From contig OX336392.1 in the NCBI GenBank assembly GCA_946902985.2, forward strand, positions 465,212,693-465,276,692: a stretch of DNA of 64,000 nt, written 5' to 3'. Below are positions 21,974-32,959 of this stretch, piece by piece. Under the pieces are notes generated by a model. It worked only from the letters and a program-made list of their open reading frames with translations. It did no database searches and was not told the DNA's origin. Positions within the stretch are counted from its first letter, which is position 1, and each line of letters opens with the position of its first letter. Both the position numbers and the translations under genes were made by a program. The DNA is from Meconema thalassinum (lineage: Eukaryota; Arthropoda; Insecta; Orthoptera; Tettigoniidae).

Positions 21974-23607
21974 CTAATCCAACTTTGACTCTGGAGGATC
22001 TACAGTCACTACGTCGACTATAATCTCCATGTCCTCAGGCGAGGTCATGGAGTGAATCGACTCGGTGGAAGATTTCATAGACGCAGTTCGGCGGCGGGGG
22101 GATCTCCGTGGGGAGCGCGCAGATCTGGGGACCGAAACGTCCCCAGGCGCAGAAGCATCCGCAGGTGTTGGCGCGGATGGCTTCCCCTTTTTGGGAGAAA
22201 GGGAATGCGTAGTGCGGGGTCCCTTCTTACCCTTACCCGCCTCTTTAAGATATATAGACGGGTCAGGAGCCAAATTCCTGACCCTGGTCGACGATGCCGC
22301 CTCCGCCGGCTTCGGCGCGGCTTTCGCCGACCGTTTGGGTGGGGAGAAAGTCTTCGACTTCCTCCCGACTGGGGAGTAAGTCTTCAACTTCCTCCCCTGC
22401 TGTGCGGGCGGAGCTGCCTTCGCTCGCACAGCCTTCGTGCTGGCCGAAGGTGGAGTTGAAGTCACCTTCGGGCTTTCCGTTATTATCATAGATGCTGGCT
22501 TCAGAACAGGTAACTCAGTTGAAGGTTTCACAGCTGGTACAAAAGATGAGGTCGCCGGGACCAGATTTGGTATTATGACTCTATAATCAATCGTTGGAGA
22601 AGGCGAAATCGTGGTATGGTACTTCTTGCGGGCTTCCTGGTAGGTGAGACCATCCATGGTTTTGATCTCCTGGATTTTCTTCTCACGCAGGAAGACAGGG
22701 CAGTTCCTGTCCCGAGGAGAATGAAATCCAGGGCAATTAGTGCACTGATAAGGTGTCGTGCACTCTTCCGCTTCGTGTGGTACCTTACCGCATGTTCCAC
22801 AGATGTCGGGGCTCGAGCATCGGGATAACATGTGGCCGAACTTCTGGCACTTATAACACCTCATTGGTGGAGGGATATAAGGCCGTACGTCACAACGGTA
22901 ACTTGTAACCTTGACTTTTCTGGGAGCACCGAAAGCTCAAAGGAAATAATGAAAGCACCAGTATCCACGATTTGACAATTGACCTTGCGGGTAATGCGCC
23001 GGACATCAGTCACGTGACGGTGCTGCATATCCTCCTTGAGCTCCTCGTCAGTGTTCAGAATCAGGTCCCGGTGGAAAATAACTCCTCGAACCAGATTCAG
23101 GGACGTGTGCTTTTCCACTTTGACGGGAATGTCGCCAAAGTGGTCACATTGCAAAAGTCGTTCAACTTGCTCACCAGTCCTAGTCTTGAGCAACAAGCTA
23201 CCGTTCCTCATCTTTTGTACTTTCTCAAGCTCACCATAGACACCTTCTATGTGGCGAGAAAACAAAATACTCTTTACCAGCTTGAAATCACCCCCATCTG
23301 TTCTGGTAGCTACCAGAAACTTGGGGGTGTTAGTACCCAGATTTTCACGCACAGATTGTTCCCAGGGGGTTGATCCCCGTAGGGAATCAAATGTTTAAGA
23401 CTTGGGTGTAGGACCACCCTGTTTGGGTGTAGGTCCACCCTGGTTGGGGATTTTTCTTTTAGAACCCATGGCCAGATCATCCTCCCCGAATGCCACCGAC
23501 ATCCGATCACGGGCCGTCACAGTAGGCGCTACCCAGCCAGGGCAAGGCCCGCCTAGCTTGGAAGGCATTGCCCGGGGGTCCGATGTTTTACAATGCCGTA
23601 TCGGCAT
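21974..23607 (-). pseudogene. IL-2 ORF1, gag-like zinc-knuckle protein
   Basis: It matches the intact 534-residue ORF1 of IL-3. The start is the ATG at 23605-23607 (MPIRHCKTSDPR). An RRM-like middle part is followed by three Cys-His knuckles (CYKCQKFGHMLSRC, CGTCGKVPHEAEEC, CTNCPGFHSPRDRNC) and a long basic Pro/Ser/Lys tail. Such proteins bind LINE RNA in the ribonucleoprotein particle. Breaks: a Leu-to-stop change near 23396 and a one-base loss near 22918. Confidence 0.85.
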
Positions 23608-23928
23608 GTACCCCTTGGCATATACTGGATTTTACAGCTCAGACATTCGGCTGTGCGGGGACCTGCGTAGTCAGGCGGATACTACTGAACGGGTACATGG
23701 CACACCCACCTGTCGGCGCGGCCAAGACCGGAACAGGCTTTCGAGCGTAGTCGCTAGCGTAAGTGGCCCATCCCCTAACAGCACGCACATATAGAAATTT
23801 TGGTTGCCAGACCCGGAAAGCAGTGACGGAAAGAAGTGCGATATAACCTAATGAGAGTTATACCGCACGGGTGTATGTCTTTTAGAGCTGACTGTCAAAC
23901 CCTCGAAAGGGGACCGTTCCGAGAAGCC

Positions 23929-24117
23929 CTTTTAGTCGCCTTTTACGACTGACAGGGAGTACCGTGGATGTATTCGCTTCCTCCCACCCACTGGGGGTCC
24001 AATTCACAAAACAACGCTGAGTCCTTAAAGTATAGCCAAGGTCGCCCCTTTTAGTCGCCTCTTACGACAGGCAGGGGATACCGTGGGTGTATTCTAAACC
24101 CCCCACCCACAGGGGGG
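23929..24117 (-). repeat. Two-monomer 5' leader of IL-2
   Basis: Two related blocks repeat with a 119-bp period; CTTTTAGTCGCC starts at 23929 and 24048. Each continues through TACGAC, a CCGTGG(A/G)TGTATTC motif and a Pu/Py hairpin (CCACCCAC-(A/T)-GGGGG). The outermost copy is the 5' end of the element and is also present in IL-1 and IL-4. Tandem leader monomers can carry LINE promoters; this role is inferred. Confidence 0.65.
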
Positions 24118-24119
24118 CA

Positions 24120-26190
24120 CTTCGTGTGGTACCTTACCGCTTGTTCCACAGATGTCGGGTGATGATGATGATAATTGTTGTTTTAAGGGGCCTAACATCT
24201 AGGTTATCGGCCCCTGATGGTTTGTGTGATCGTGAAAATGAAAATGAAATGCAAACTTAAAACTAAAAACTAACTACTATCCTACATACTAGAAGAAGAA
24301 ATGGAAAACGAAAGGAGAATAAGGCAAATAAAGTACAGGAGGAAAAGAAATGCCCTCAACCCTCGAAGAAAGCGGATTGAGGGACTTGGAAGGAAGGAGA
24401 GCCACGAAAGGAAGATAGGAAAGAGAAAGAGGAGAGGGTCCGCCCCAAATGTAAAGGACAAAAGGGGAAAACGGACCCAGCTCAGGAATCCCTCGGGGTC
24501 GCCAACTCCCGAACTCACCAGCCGTGAGCCCCTGAGGGTGTAGCATTATCTAGGGTGCACCAAAAGTGGTGGAGCTACATACACCCGGCCTCCTTAAAGG
24601 CCTTGAGCACAAGGCAGGAGGTAAAAGGAAAAGAAAAGGACGGCCGACCCCTCACAGAAAGAGGGTGTCAGGAAAGATGAGACAAGGGCCAATTAAGGCG
24701 GGAAAGGAAGAGAATCCCTAGGCCTCGGATACCCTAATACCGTCGGGGTCAGAAGAGAACAAGAGTTGACCAAGTGAGGTCGACAGGAAAGAAGACAGAG
24801 AGGAGCCCGGCACAAGTAAGTGGAAGCAATGCCGGACTCAGCTGGGGCCCCGTGGTCGCCAACCCACGCCCACAAGATGTGAGCCCCTAAGGGGAACAGA
24901 TGTCGGGGCTCGAGCATCGGGATAACATATGCCCGAACTTCTGGCACTTATAACACCTCATGGGTGGAGGGATATAAGGCCGTACGTGAAAACGGTAGCT
25001 TGTAACCTTGACTTTCTCTGGGAGCACCGAAAGCTCAAAGGAAATAATGAAAGCACCAGTATCCACGATTTGACCATTGACCTTGCACGTAATGCGCCGG
25101 ACATCAGTCACGTGACGGTGCTGCATATCCTCCTTCAGCTCCTCGTCAGTGTTCAGAATCAGGTCCCGGTGGAAAATAACTCCTCGGACCAGATTCAGGG
25201 ACGTGTGCTTTTCCACTTTGACGGGAATATCGCCAAAGTGGTCACATTTCAAAAGTCGTTCAACTTGCTCACCAGTCCTAGTCTTGAGCAACAAGCTACC
25301 GTTCCTCATCTTTTGTACTTTCTCAAGCTCACCATAGACACCTTCTATGTGGCGAGAAAACAAAATACTCTTTACCAGCTTGAAATCACCCCCATCTGTT
25401 CTGGTAGCTACCAGAAACTTGGGGGTGTTAGCACCCAGATTTTCACACACAGATTGTTCCCAGGGGGTTGATCCCCGTAGGGAATCAAATGTTAAAGACT
25501 TGGGTGTAGGACCACCCTGGTTGGGGATTTTTCTTTTGGAACCCATGGCCAGATCATCCTCCCCGAATGCCACCGACATCCGATCACGGGCTGTCACAGT
25601 AGGCGCTACCCAGCCAGGGCAAGGCCCGCCTAGCTTGGAAGGCATTACCCGGGGGTCCGATGTTTTACAATGCCGTATCGGCATGTACCCCTTGGCATAT
25701 ACTGGATTTTACAGCTCAGACATTCGGCTGTGCGGGGACCTGCGTAGTCAGGCGGATACTACTGCACGGGTACATGGCACACCCACCTGTCGGCGCGGCC
25801 AAGACCGGAACAGGCTTTCGTAGTCGCAAGCGTAAGTGGCCCATCCCCTAACAGCACGCACATATGGAAATTTTGGTTGCCAGACCCTGAAAGCAGTGAC
25901 GGAAAGAAGTGCGATATAACCTAATGAGAGTTATACCGCACGGGTGTATGTCTTTTAGAGCTGACTGTCAAACCCTCGAAAGGGGACCGTTCCGAGAAGC
26001 CCTTTTAGTCGCCTTTTACGACTGGCAGGGAGTACCGTGGATGTATTCGCTTCCTCCCACCCACTGGGGGCCCAATTCACAAAACAACGCGGAGTCCTTA
26101 AAGTATAGCCAAGGTCACCCCTTTTAGTCGCCTCTTACGACAGGCAGGGGATACCGTGGGTGTATTCTAAACCCCCCCACCCACAGGGGG
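24120..26190 (-). pseudogene. IL-1 LINE, 5' half with ORF1 fragment
   Basis: It holds the leader (26190 to about 25690, two monomers ending GGGGG at 26190) and ORF1 from MPIRHCKTSDPR (25684) to the second zinc knuckle, interrupted by a SINE. ORF1 is open up to the SINE junction (25684-24908). It differs from IL-3 by the loss of one copy of a short GGPTPKQ-type repeat near residue 60. At its left end (24120, CTTCGTGTGG) IL-2 begins. The missing 930 bp should lie between here and 17367. Confidence 0.8.
24160..24895 (-). mobile_element. S-family SINE inside IL-1 ORF1
   Basis: Complete dimeric copy flanked by ACAGATGTCGGG at 24148-24159 and 24896-24907, within codons of the second zinc knuckle of ORF1. 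Confidence 0.85.
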
Positions 26191-26276
26191 AAGTCTGCAG
26201 TTGTTAGCAAGTTGGGTGTGATCTAAGAATGAGGTTATGTTTCATTGTGTTTTATGTTATTAATTGATTTCTTACA

Positions 26277-27470
26277 ATGAGTAATATTTGTGTTTCTTCA
26301 AGAAGTAAACGTATTTACGAGTTAGCAATTGAAGAAAGTTTATTACGTGAGTCATGCACAAATACTGGAACATTAGCTAGTGTAACTGAGCAAGACAAGA
26401 CATCAGTGTCAACAGTATCTGATGAAGTAGGCCTGTAAGCTAACAAGAAGGTTGAATCAAATGTTTTTCTATTTGAAAATAAATTGCAAATTTATAAGGA
26501 TAATGGTCAGTTATCCAAAAGTGTAGAGGTAGAAGTTGTTTCTACATGGACAGACGACAGTTTTAATGACAATAACACAACTCTACATGAAATTACCGAA
26601 ACTTCTCTTGAGCTGCCGCAGCTATTACCAACAAATAATTCAAACCTTGATGAAACCCTGCCAGCCGATAATACAATTGTTAGTTTTAGTTTTTATTCCA
26701 TCATTGATTTAGATGAAGGCCTAAATTCTCCATATTTGTTACAGGTGGTGGAGCCTAGCCATAACGAGAAAATTTTAGATTTTAATACTGCCGATTCCTC
26801 TCCAAGCAAGCCTAATTCATCGAATAATAGCTTAAATCCATCTCTGTTGCCAGATGACAATTATAGCAATCATGTTGAGCAATCAGTAAGTACTACAACT
26901 GTTGCAGATGCACAACGTAAGCGAAAGAAGAAGGAATGTACATCTGTGGAACGAAAAAAGCTAAAATTAGATAAAACTAAGGAATCTCATCCCGTTCAGC
27001 CTCCTTGTATTGAATGTAAAAAGAAGTGTATTACAAAAGTTGACGAGGAACGTCGACAATCGATCAATGAGTCTTTTTGGAGTATTGAAGATTTAGAGGA
27101 AAGGAGAAGCTTTATTTTTAATCAATGCGACAGACATGATGTTAAAAGACGAACAACTAACCATGACGAAATCAGAAGGAACAAAACAGTTACATACTTT
27201 CTAACGGATTCAAATGACCAAAAGCAAGAAGTATGCAAAACATTTTTTAAAACCACTTTAGGTTTTAATAAGAAAAATGATAAGTTTTTGACCACTATAC
27301 TTTCTACAGCTAAGGGTGCAAGGGCATATCAGAACCATTCAAACTAGACTCACCCAAGGGATTCCCACAAGAAAGGAAAGATCAGTTGCTTCATGCCTTA
27401 AAAATATTATACCAGAAAACAGAAAAGTATTTTGGGAAAGACTGCCTACTTGTCAAAGGAGATTTTAAAA
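26277..27470 (+). pseudogene. Core-deleted relative of the DDE-like transposase
   Basis: A single frame runs from ATG 26277 (MSNICVSSRSKRIYELAIEE) to 27347, broken only by TAA at 26436-26438. It contains CIECKKKC near 27009 followed by FWSIEDLEERRSF and VCKTFFKTTLGF near 27232. These align in order with CKCKKRC, FWKLSSFSEQ and VCKRFFLQTLQV of the transposase at 12000-14344. Directly after YQNHSN the sequence jumps to a segment reading FPQERKDQLLHALK then NIIPENRKVFWERLP, which resembles that protein's C-terminal block. The catalytic region is therefore missing, as in internally deleted transposons. Terminal repeats were not found; the left end may have been lost against IL-1. Confidence 0.6.
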
Positions 27471-27474
27471 GACT

Positions 27475-28078
27475 TTTAGGCCCTTCTAATTGTACTTTTG
27501 TGTTTCTAGTTTTATTTAATTTTATTTGTTTTAAAACGTGGTGCAACCAGTCGATTTTGTACTAGCCAAAATAAGATTGTTTATATTGGACTTGTGTCAC
27601 AATAGCCTTTTTTTAAATTATTAGGCCTAAGTAAATTTAAAGACTTCTCCTGTTTTTAAAATGTAAAACTGGTCAGTTTTGTATTAAATCTGTCAAGTTT
27701 TGATTTTAAGTCTCAGTTATAGCCTTAAGATGTTTATTAACTAGCTAATAAAACCTTGTTTAAAAAACAATAGTGTAGTTACTGTCCTTGTTAATTTTAC
27801 ATTTGCTAAGGAAAAGGGCAGTAACTGGTAGATACCGCCTTTTGCATGGCATTTATTCAGATCAAAAAGAAGTAAGGGATTTTACTTATCCAAAACAAAA
27901 TTATTTTTGGGATATTATTATTTTAAAGCATATCTAATACCATACATGACAATAAAACAAAAATACCTCAGGAAAATAATTCATTGTTAAATATAAAAAT
28001 CCAGTTTGAAACTTTGTTTATATTTTACCCAAAACAGATGTTTTGCAGATACTGCTCTCTTCGTTGGCAGGGCAGAAC
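27475..28078. other. AT-rich non-coding stretch
   Basis: No coding features. AGTTACTGTCCTT (27777) and its near-complement AAGGGCAGTAACT (about 27825) form a small imperfect inverted pair that could be a transposon end. Confidence 0.35.
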
Positions 28079-28190
28079 ACGCATGCGCATGCGGGCTGCG
28101 CGAAAACGAGTACATAATATTTTGGCGCATATTGTACTATTGTCATCGCGCAGTTCAACACGCTGCAGTACGCATGCGCGGCACGCCTAT
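28079..28190. promoter_or_regulatory. NRF1/Ewg-like palindromic motifs, possible CpG-type promoter
   Basis: GCATGCGCATGCGG near 28082 and CGCATGCGCGG near 28171 match the TGCGCATGCGC-type motif common in TATA-less promoters. Local CpG density is higher than in the surroundings. No transcript or exon was identified next to it, so it is a weak call. Confidence 0.25.
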
Positions 28191-28819
28191 TCCAAATGTA
28201 AATATATCGGCTTCCCGCATGCCATTGGTTGTTATCGCAGCAAACGACACGCATCCAGAGAAAGAAGGAATGTGGTGAGTGAGTGAAGCAAGTAGTAACC
28301 AACATAATGTTTTTGGTATGCGGGATACTCAGTGAGCGGGAAGACATCTGCAGTTCAAACCCGCGATATCAATACAAAGTGAGAGAAACAATGGTTCCCG
28401 AACCTACTGGTCTACTACCATTGGCTCGTTGCCGAGATCATCTTGCCCGATTGGCTGAGATCAAACCGTTCCTTGGGTTTTGGATTTGGCGCTTGGGCGA
28501 GGTCTTCAGTGTTAGTAAAGATTATTATTATTAACTAAATATTAAAAATCCCAATGAAGAGATTTGCTTACATATCCCCGGCCGTCACGGTCTCGCCTAT
28601 TGTCAAGGAGAATCCTTATAAAAACAGTAACCTGAGACGAGCTGTGACTCCACCGGTGATTTTCATATCCACTACGGTGTTTGGTTTTTATTATTATTAT
28701 TATCGAGCTGCTGCTACCACACTCACACAGTAAAACTCCAGCAATACACACAAGTCCCCCCCAAGGGGACTAACACACAAGCACCATGGCCAAACAAACA
28801 GCTCCCCCCATCCAATTGA

Positions 28820-29170
28820 AGTCCGTTCGAGCAAACTCTGGAGCGAGTTAAGAGCATTAATCCAAACAACAGTGGCCCACCAAAGTTTTCAATCAAACCC
28901 ACTCCCGATGGTGCTCGAGTCAACATAACTAGCAACGAATATCACGCTCGCATCACCTCAAAACTTGACGAACTAGCTATCAACTATTTCACTCACCCGC
29001 TCAACCGACGCATAATGAAGCAGTCAGTCATAAGGTCCCTCCCACTTGACACTACGCCCGACGAACTACGTGACGAATTCACCCAAATGACCAGAACACT
29101 AAAAAACAATGATATTATCACCCGCAAGCCTCTGCCACTTTTCATAATCGCATACGAAGCCATTCCTGCC
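28820..29170 (+). pseudogene. LINE ORF1 fragment with PRE_C2HC-type domain
   Basis: The open stretch reads KFSIKPTPDGARVNIT, then IRSLPLDTTPDELRDEF and KPLPLFIIAYEA. The pattern 'I-R-x-L-P-x-x-T-x-x-x-(E/D)-(I/L)' followed by 'PLPLF' is typical of the domain preceding zinc knuckles in Jockey-clade gag-like ORF1. The knuckles themselves are missing: the sequence switches at about 29175 to a different LINE segment. Confidence 0.6.
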
Positions 29171-29184
29171 AAATGGAGTAAAGA

Positions 29185-29790
29185 AAACAAATTATACTTA
29201 AACTTACCGAAGTGTGTTTTTATGACCTTCACACGTAAGAAGAACCCAATCTTATGGTATTGGACCTCAGTCATTGCAAACAGTAAGCGATAAGAAAGAT
29301 CTAGGAATCCTGCTTGACCGAGAGCTTGCCTTCACTTGTCATGTACAAAAGACTGTCGGGGACGCTTGCCGCATGTTAGGATTTTTAATAAGAAACACTA
29401 AGCCATTCATTAGAACCAGTACCTGCATAAAACTTTATATTGCCATGGTGAGATGCAAGCTCGAGTGCTCCAGCCAAGTATGGAGTCCCTGGCAGAAAAC
29501 CTGCATTACATCCATTGAGCAAGTTTAAATGAAACTCCTCAGACATTTACACCTCAAAGTAACGGGCAATTGCCCACACATGGTACCCTACGGTGAACTT
29601 TTGTAAAATTTCGGAATGGCTACAGGTTTGGAGTCTCGAAGGCATGTGAATGATATGAAATTCCTTTATAAAGTTATTAACGGTCAAATTGATAACAATT
29701 TTTTCCTATCGCTCCTAAATTCCAACATCCCTCGTTTAGCAACAAGCTCAACCATAACATTCAACAAGTAGTTCAGTGAAGAACTGTACA
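29185..29790 (+). pseudogene. LINE RT C-terminal fragment
   Basis: NLPKCVFMTFTRKKNPI, then after a frame change KKDLGILLDRELAFTCHV, MLGFLIRNTKPF and IAMVRCKLECSSQVWSPW, and later RRHVNDMKFLYKVINGQID. These are the thumb and post-RT motifs of CR1/Jockey-type ORF2 proteins. At least one frameshift and several stops are present. It directly follows an ORF1 fragment, so ORF2's endonuclease and RT palm were deleted or two elements were joined. Confidence 0.6.
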
Positions 29791-29980
29791 GCCTATTTTC
29801 TTATCTCCTACTCATGTTAATTGCCCCTATCAACAGACAAAATTTCAGTTCGATCGTTGTGATAGATTCGTAGATACAGAGAACCGTCTAATTATTACAG
29901 TTGGTCGCCAGGTTGGATTTTTATTTATGTACTATTACCTGAATATTATTGTGTACGTATGGTATTCAAACTTCATTCGC

Positions 29981-31080
29981 ATGATTAGGACACAAGAAGT
30001 AAAAACGAGATTTTAAAATTTCGCACAGCTGCCATCTTGTGGTTATGAAAACAATTGAAATAAATTAGATGCCAGTTGATTAGCATTTGTATAAGCATTT
30101 AACGTGCAAAGTTTCACTGCACTCGGATGGATAAATCGCGAGAAACGTCCATTTAAATATATATACTTCGCGTCGCTGCCATGTTGGATTTGTGCTCACC
30201 AGGTTACTGAAAGTCCTATAGGTGAACTTATGATCATAGCCTCTAAGAACGTAAAAAATATCAGTTTGATTGCTGTAAACGATTCGTAGATATTGAGAAT
30301 CGTCAAAATATTTCGGATACTCGCCATTTTGGATTGTTATATGTACAGAGTTATGTACCATTAAAGGAAAATTATTGCGTAGCTTCATTATTTAACTTTC
30401 ACTTCGATCGCATGATTGCGACACAAGAAATAAAAACTTAATTTTAAAATTTCGCACAGCCTCCATGTTGAGGTTATGTAAACAATTGAACTAAATTAGA
30501 TGCCAGTGCATATGTATTATCATTTACTGTACCACATTTCACTGCGCTCAAGATGGTTAAATCACGAGGAAAGTATATTAAAATGTTTCGAATTCGCTCG
30601 GCCGCCATGTTCGTTTTGTACTTTCGAAAGTTAAACAGATAACCTTGTAGCAGTTCCCTTTATCACAGTACAAAATTTCACGGTGATATCTATAAAAGTT
30701 TCGGAGATACTGAATGCTGGTGAAATATTTCCCACAGCCGCCATGTTGGAATGGTGAGAAACAATCAAATTTGAAGGGTACGGTCGGGGTAGGCCAGAAT
30801 GGTGCTATGATCTTACCCAGTTTCGTTGAAATAGCTCCAGCCGTTTAGAAGTTGTTAGGGGGGCATTCACATGAATCACACACACACACCCACACACAGA
30901 CACACGGACAAAAGGCGATCTCATAAAAAGAAAATAGGCTAAATATTATATAACAAATACTACTTCGCATAACTATTCACCTGAATGGAGGCTTTGCAGT
31001 ACTTACAACGATGCAGCCATAGTCCAAAAACTTAATTTTAAAATGTCGCACCTCCTCCATCTTGAGGTTATGTAAACAAT
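29981..31080 (+). repeat. Decayed tandem repeat, about 431-bp unit
   Basis: Blocks beginning ATGATT(A/G)(G/C)GACACAAG at 29981 and 30412 share the run through AAAATTTCGCACAGC, CCAT(C/G)TTG, GGTTATG, AACAATTGAA and AAATTAGATGCCAG. A shorter third copy starts near 31025. 'GCCATGTTGGAT'-like words recur between them. It resembles the degenerate 3' part of a repeated element rather than coding DNA. Confidence 0.6.
30877..30906 (+). repeat. CA-rich microsatellite
   Basis: Interrupted (CA)n run following the motif CAGCCGTTTAGAAGTTG, a sequence type often found at ends of non-autonomous insect transposons. Confidence 0.6.
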
Positions 31081-31360
31081 GTCCTGTGAATCTAATTTAG
31101 TTCAATTATCATCATCATCATCTTAATCTAAATATAATATAAAAACTAAGTCTAAATTTTATCTAATGTCAAATATAAACACAGGTTTTTAAATTATTAC
31201 ATAGAAAACTAAAATATAACTTTAATAAATAGGGAACAGGCCTATCCACATATATACATTGTTGGTTCTGTTTTGCGTGATAGAAAATTTTATTTCAAAT
31301 ATGAATTAAGTGAGTGGATTATAATTTCCAAGAACGGGCTAATTGTGAGACAGAAATCTA

Positions 31361-32172
31361 GTTGTTTTAAGGGGCCTAACATCTAGGTTATCGGCCCCTA
31401 ATGGTCTGGGTGATAGCGAAAATGTCAATGAAATGGAAACCAGAACGAAAATTAAGTGAGCAGGAAAATACTTACAAAAAGGAACTCAGATTGAAACTAA
31501 TCACAAAAAGGAGAGCAGTAAGACTTACAAAAGGGAATTTAGAACGAAAATACTCACAAAAGGAACAGATGAAAAAAAAACGCACAAAATGGAGGAAAAG
31601 TTCAAAATACGTACAAAATGCAATGCACAGTCGAAATACTTATAAAATGCAATTGAAATATAAAATACTTAGAAAATGCAATTAAAATTGAAAATACACA
31701 ACCCAAATTAGATTGAAGAAGGCCATTTCCCATGCAAAATACTCACAAAGTGCAATTGAAATTGAAGATACGTACAAAATGCAATAGAAAACGCTTACAA
31801 AATTTATGGTAGATTCAAACTATTCATTTGAATGGGCAATACTTACAAAATGCAATTTAGATTGAAATACTTACAAAATGTAATTTAGATTCAAAATACT
31901 CACAAAATGCAATTGAGAATCAATGTAATTACAAAATGACCGTACTACAAAATGCAATTTTGATTAAAAATAATTACAAAATGCAATTGAAATTCAAATA
32001 CTCACAAAAATTCCACCGCCTACATTGAAAGACTTACTAAAAAGCAATTTATATTGTCAATCCTTACAAAATGCAACTTAGATTGAAAATACCTACAAAA
32101 TGTAGTGTAGATCACAAAAAAATCGCTGAAGGTAATTTACATACACGGGGAGCCAATTCACAAACAAAAATG
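31361..32172 (-). mobile_element. SB element copy 1 (partial): shared tail plus 29-bp repeat array
   Basis: It starts with the IL/S-type stem-loop (31361-31400), then 'TGGTCTGGGTGATAGCG', then a degenerate array built from units like ACTTACAAAATGCAATT-GAAATTGAAAAT. It stops where a second tail begins at 32173. The S-type 5' arm is not present here. Confidence 0.65.
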
Positions 32173-32229
32173 TGATGATGATGATGATGATAACTGTTGT
32201 TTTAAGGGGCCTAACATCTAGGTTATCGA
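32173..32229 (-). mobile_element. Truncated tail-only insertion
   Basis: Tail and stem-loop half (to GGTTATCG) immediately followed by another complete tail at 32230. It looks like a severely 5'-truncated S/IL/SB insertion. Confidence 0.5.
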
Positions 32230-32640
32230 TATGATGAAGATAATTGTTGCTTTAAGGGGCCTAACATCTAGGTTATCGGCCCCTAATTGTCTGGGTGATA
32301 GCGAAAATGACAATGAACTGGAAACCAAAACGAAAATTAAGTGAGACGGAATATAGTTACAAAAAGAAACACAGATGGAAACTACTCACAAAATGGAGAG
32401 CGGTAATACTTACAAAAGGGAATTTAGAACCAAAATACTCACAAAAGGAATAGATTGAAATCTACGCACAAAATGTAGGCTAGGTTCAAAATACGTACAA
32501 AATGCAACGTAGAGTCGAAATACTTACAAAATGCAATTGTAATTCAAAATACTCTACAAAATGCAAATGAGATCGAAAATACGTACAAAATGCAATTCAA
32601 ATTGCTTACAAAATGTACGGAAGATTCAAACTACTCATTT
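32230..32640 (-). mobile_element. SB element copy 2, 3' segment
   Basis: Tail, stem-loop and first part of the repeat array. It is interrupted by IL-3 (target duplication GGATTGACAATA at 32641-32652 and 39478-39489) and continues at 39490-39579, 42163-42244 and 45431-45862. Confidence 0.7.
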
Positions 32641-32959
32641 GGATTGACAATATGATGATGATGATGATGATAATTGTTGTTTTAAGGGGCCTAACATCGA
32701 GGTTATCGGCCCCTAATGAAATGGAATGACGTGAAATGAAAGGATGTAGATAAAAACAACTCACTGCCATGGATGAAGCGAAAATGGTGTTTATAAAACA
32801 GACAGTGAGCCCCAAAAATTATGCCTTATTTGAATAAAAAGAATAAAAGGCGGATGGTAAAAAAGGATAAAACAAATAAGGCATAGGGAACAATACAATA
32901 CATAACACAATAAAAAACATAAAACAGATTTAACCACAATTAAAAGTAGTAACTACACC

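Larger units (their letters stand above)
17368..24117 (-). mobile_element. IL-2: near full-length I-clade-like LINE
   Basis: Minus-strand non-LTR retrotransposon, about 6.14 kb without its SINE insertion. Order on the minus strand: two-monomer 5' leader (24117 to about 23929), ORF1 (23607-21974), ORF2 (21939-17679), a 3' UTR of about 300 bp, then the stem-loop and ATC-rich tail at 17368. RNase H after the RT domain puts it in the I superclade rather than Jockey or CR1. It sits inside IL-1, but no target duplication is visible, and about 930 bp of IL-1 are missing at the site (by comparison with IL-3 37252-38181). Coding breaks show it is dead. Confidence 0.85.

Noticed and set aside
31400..32640. 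CRISPR-like array of short units
   Set aside because: Units of about 29 bp are contiguous and degenerate, without unique spacers, and the context is eukaryotic retroposon DNA.
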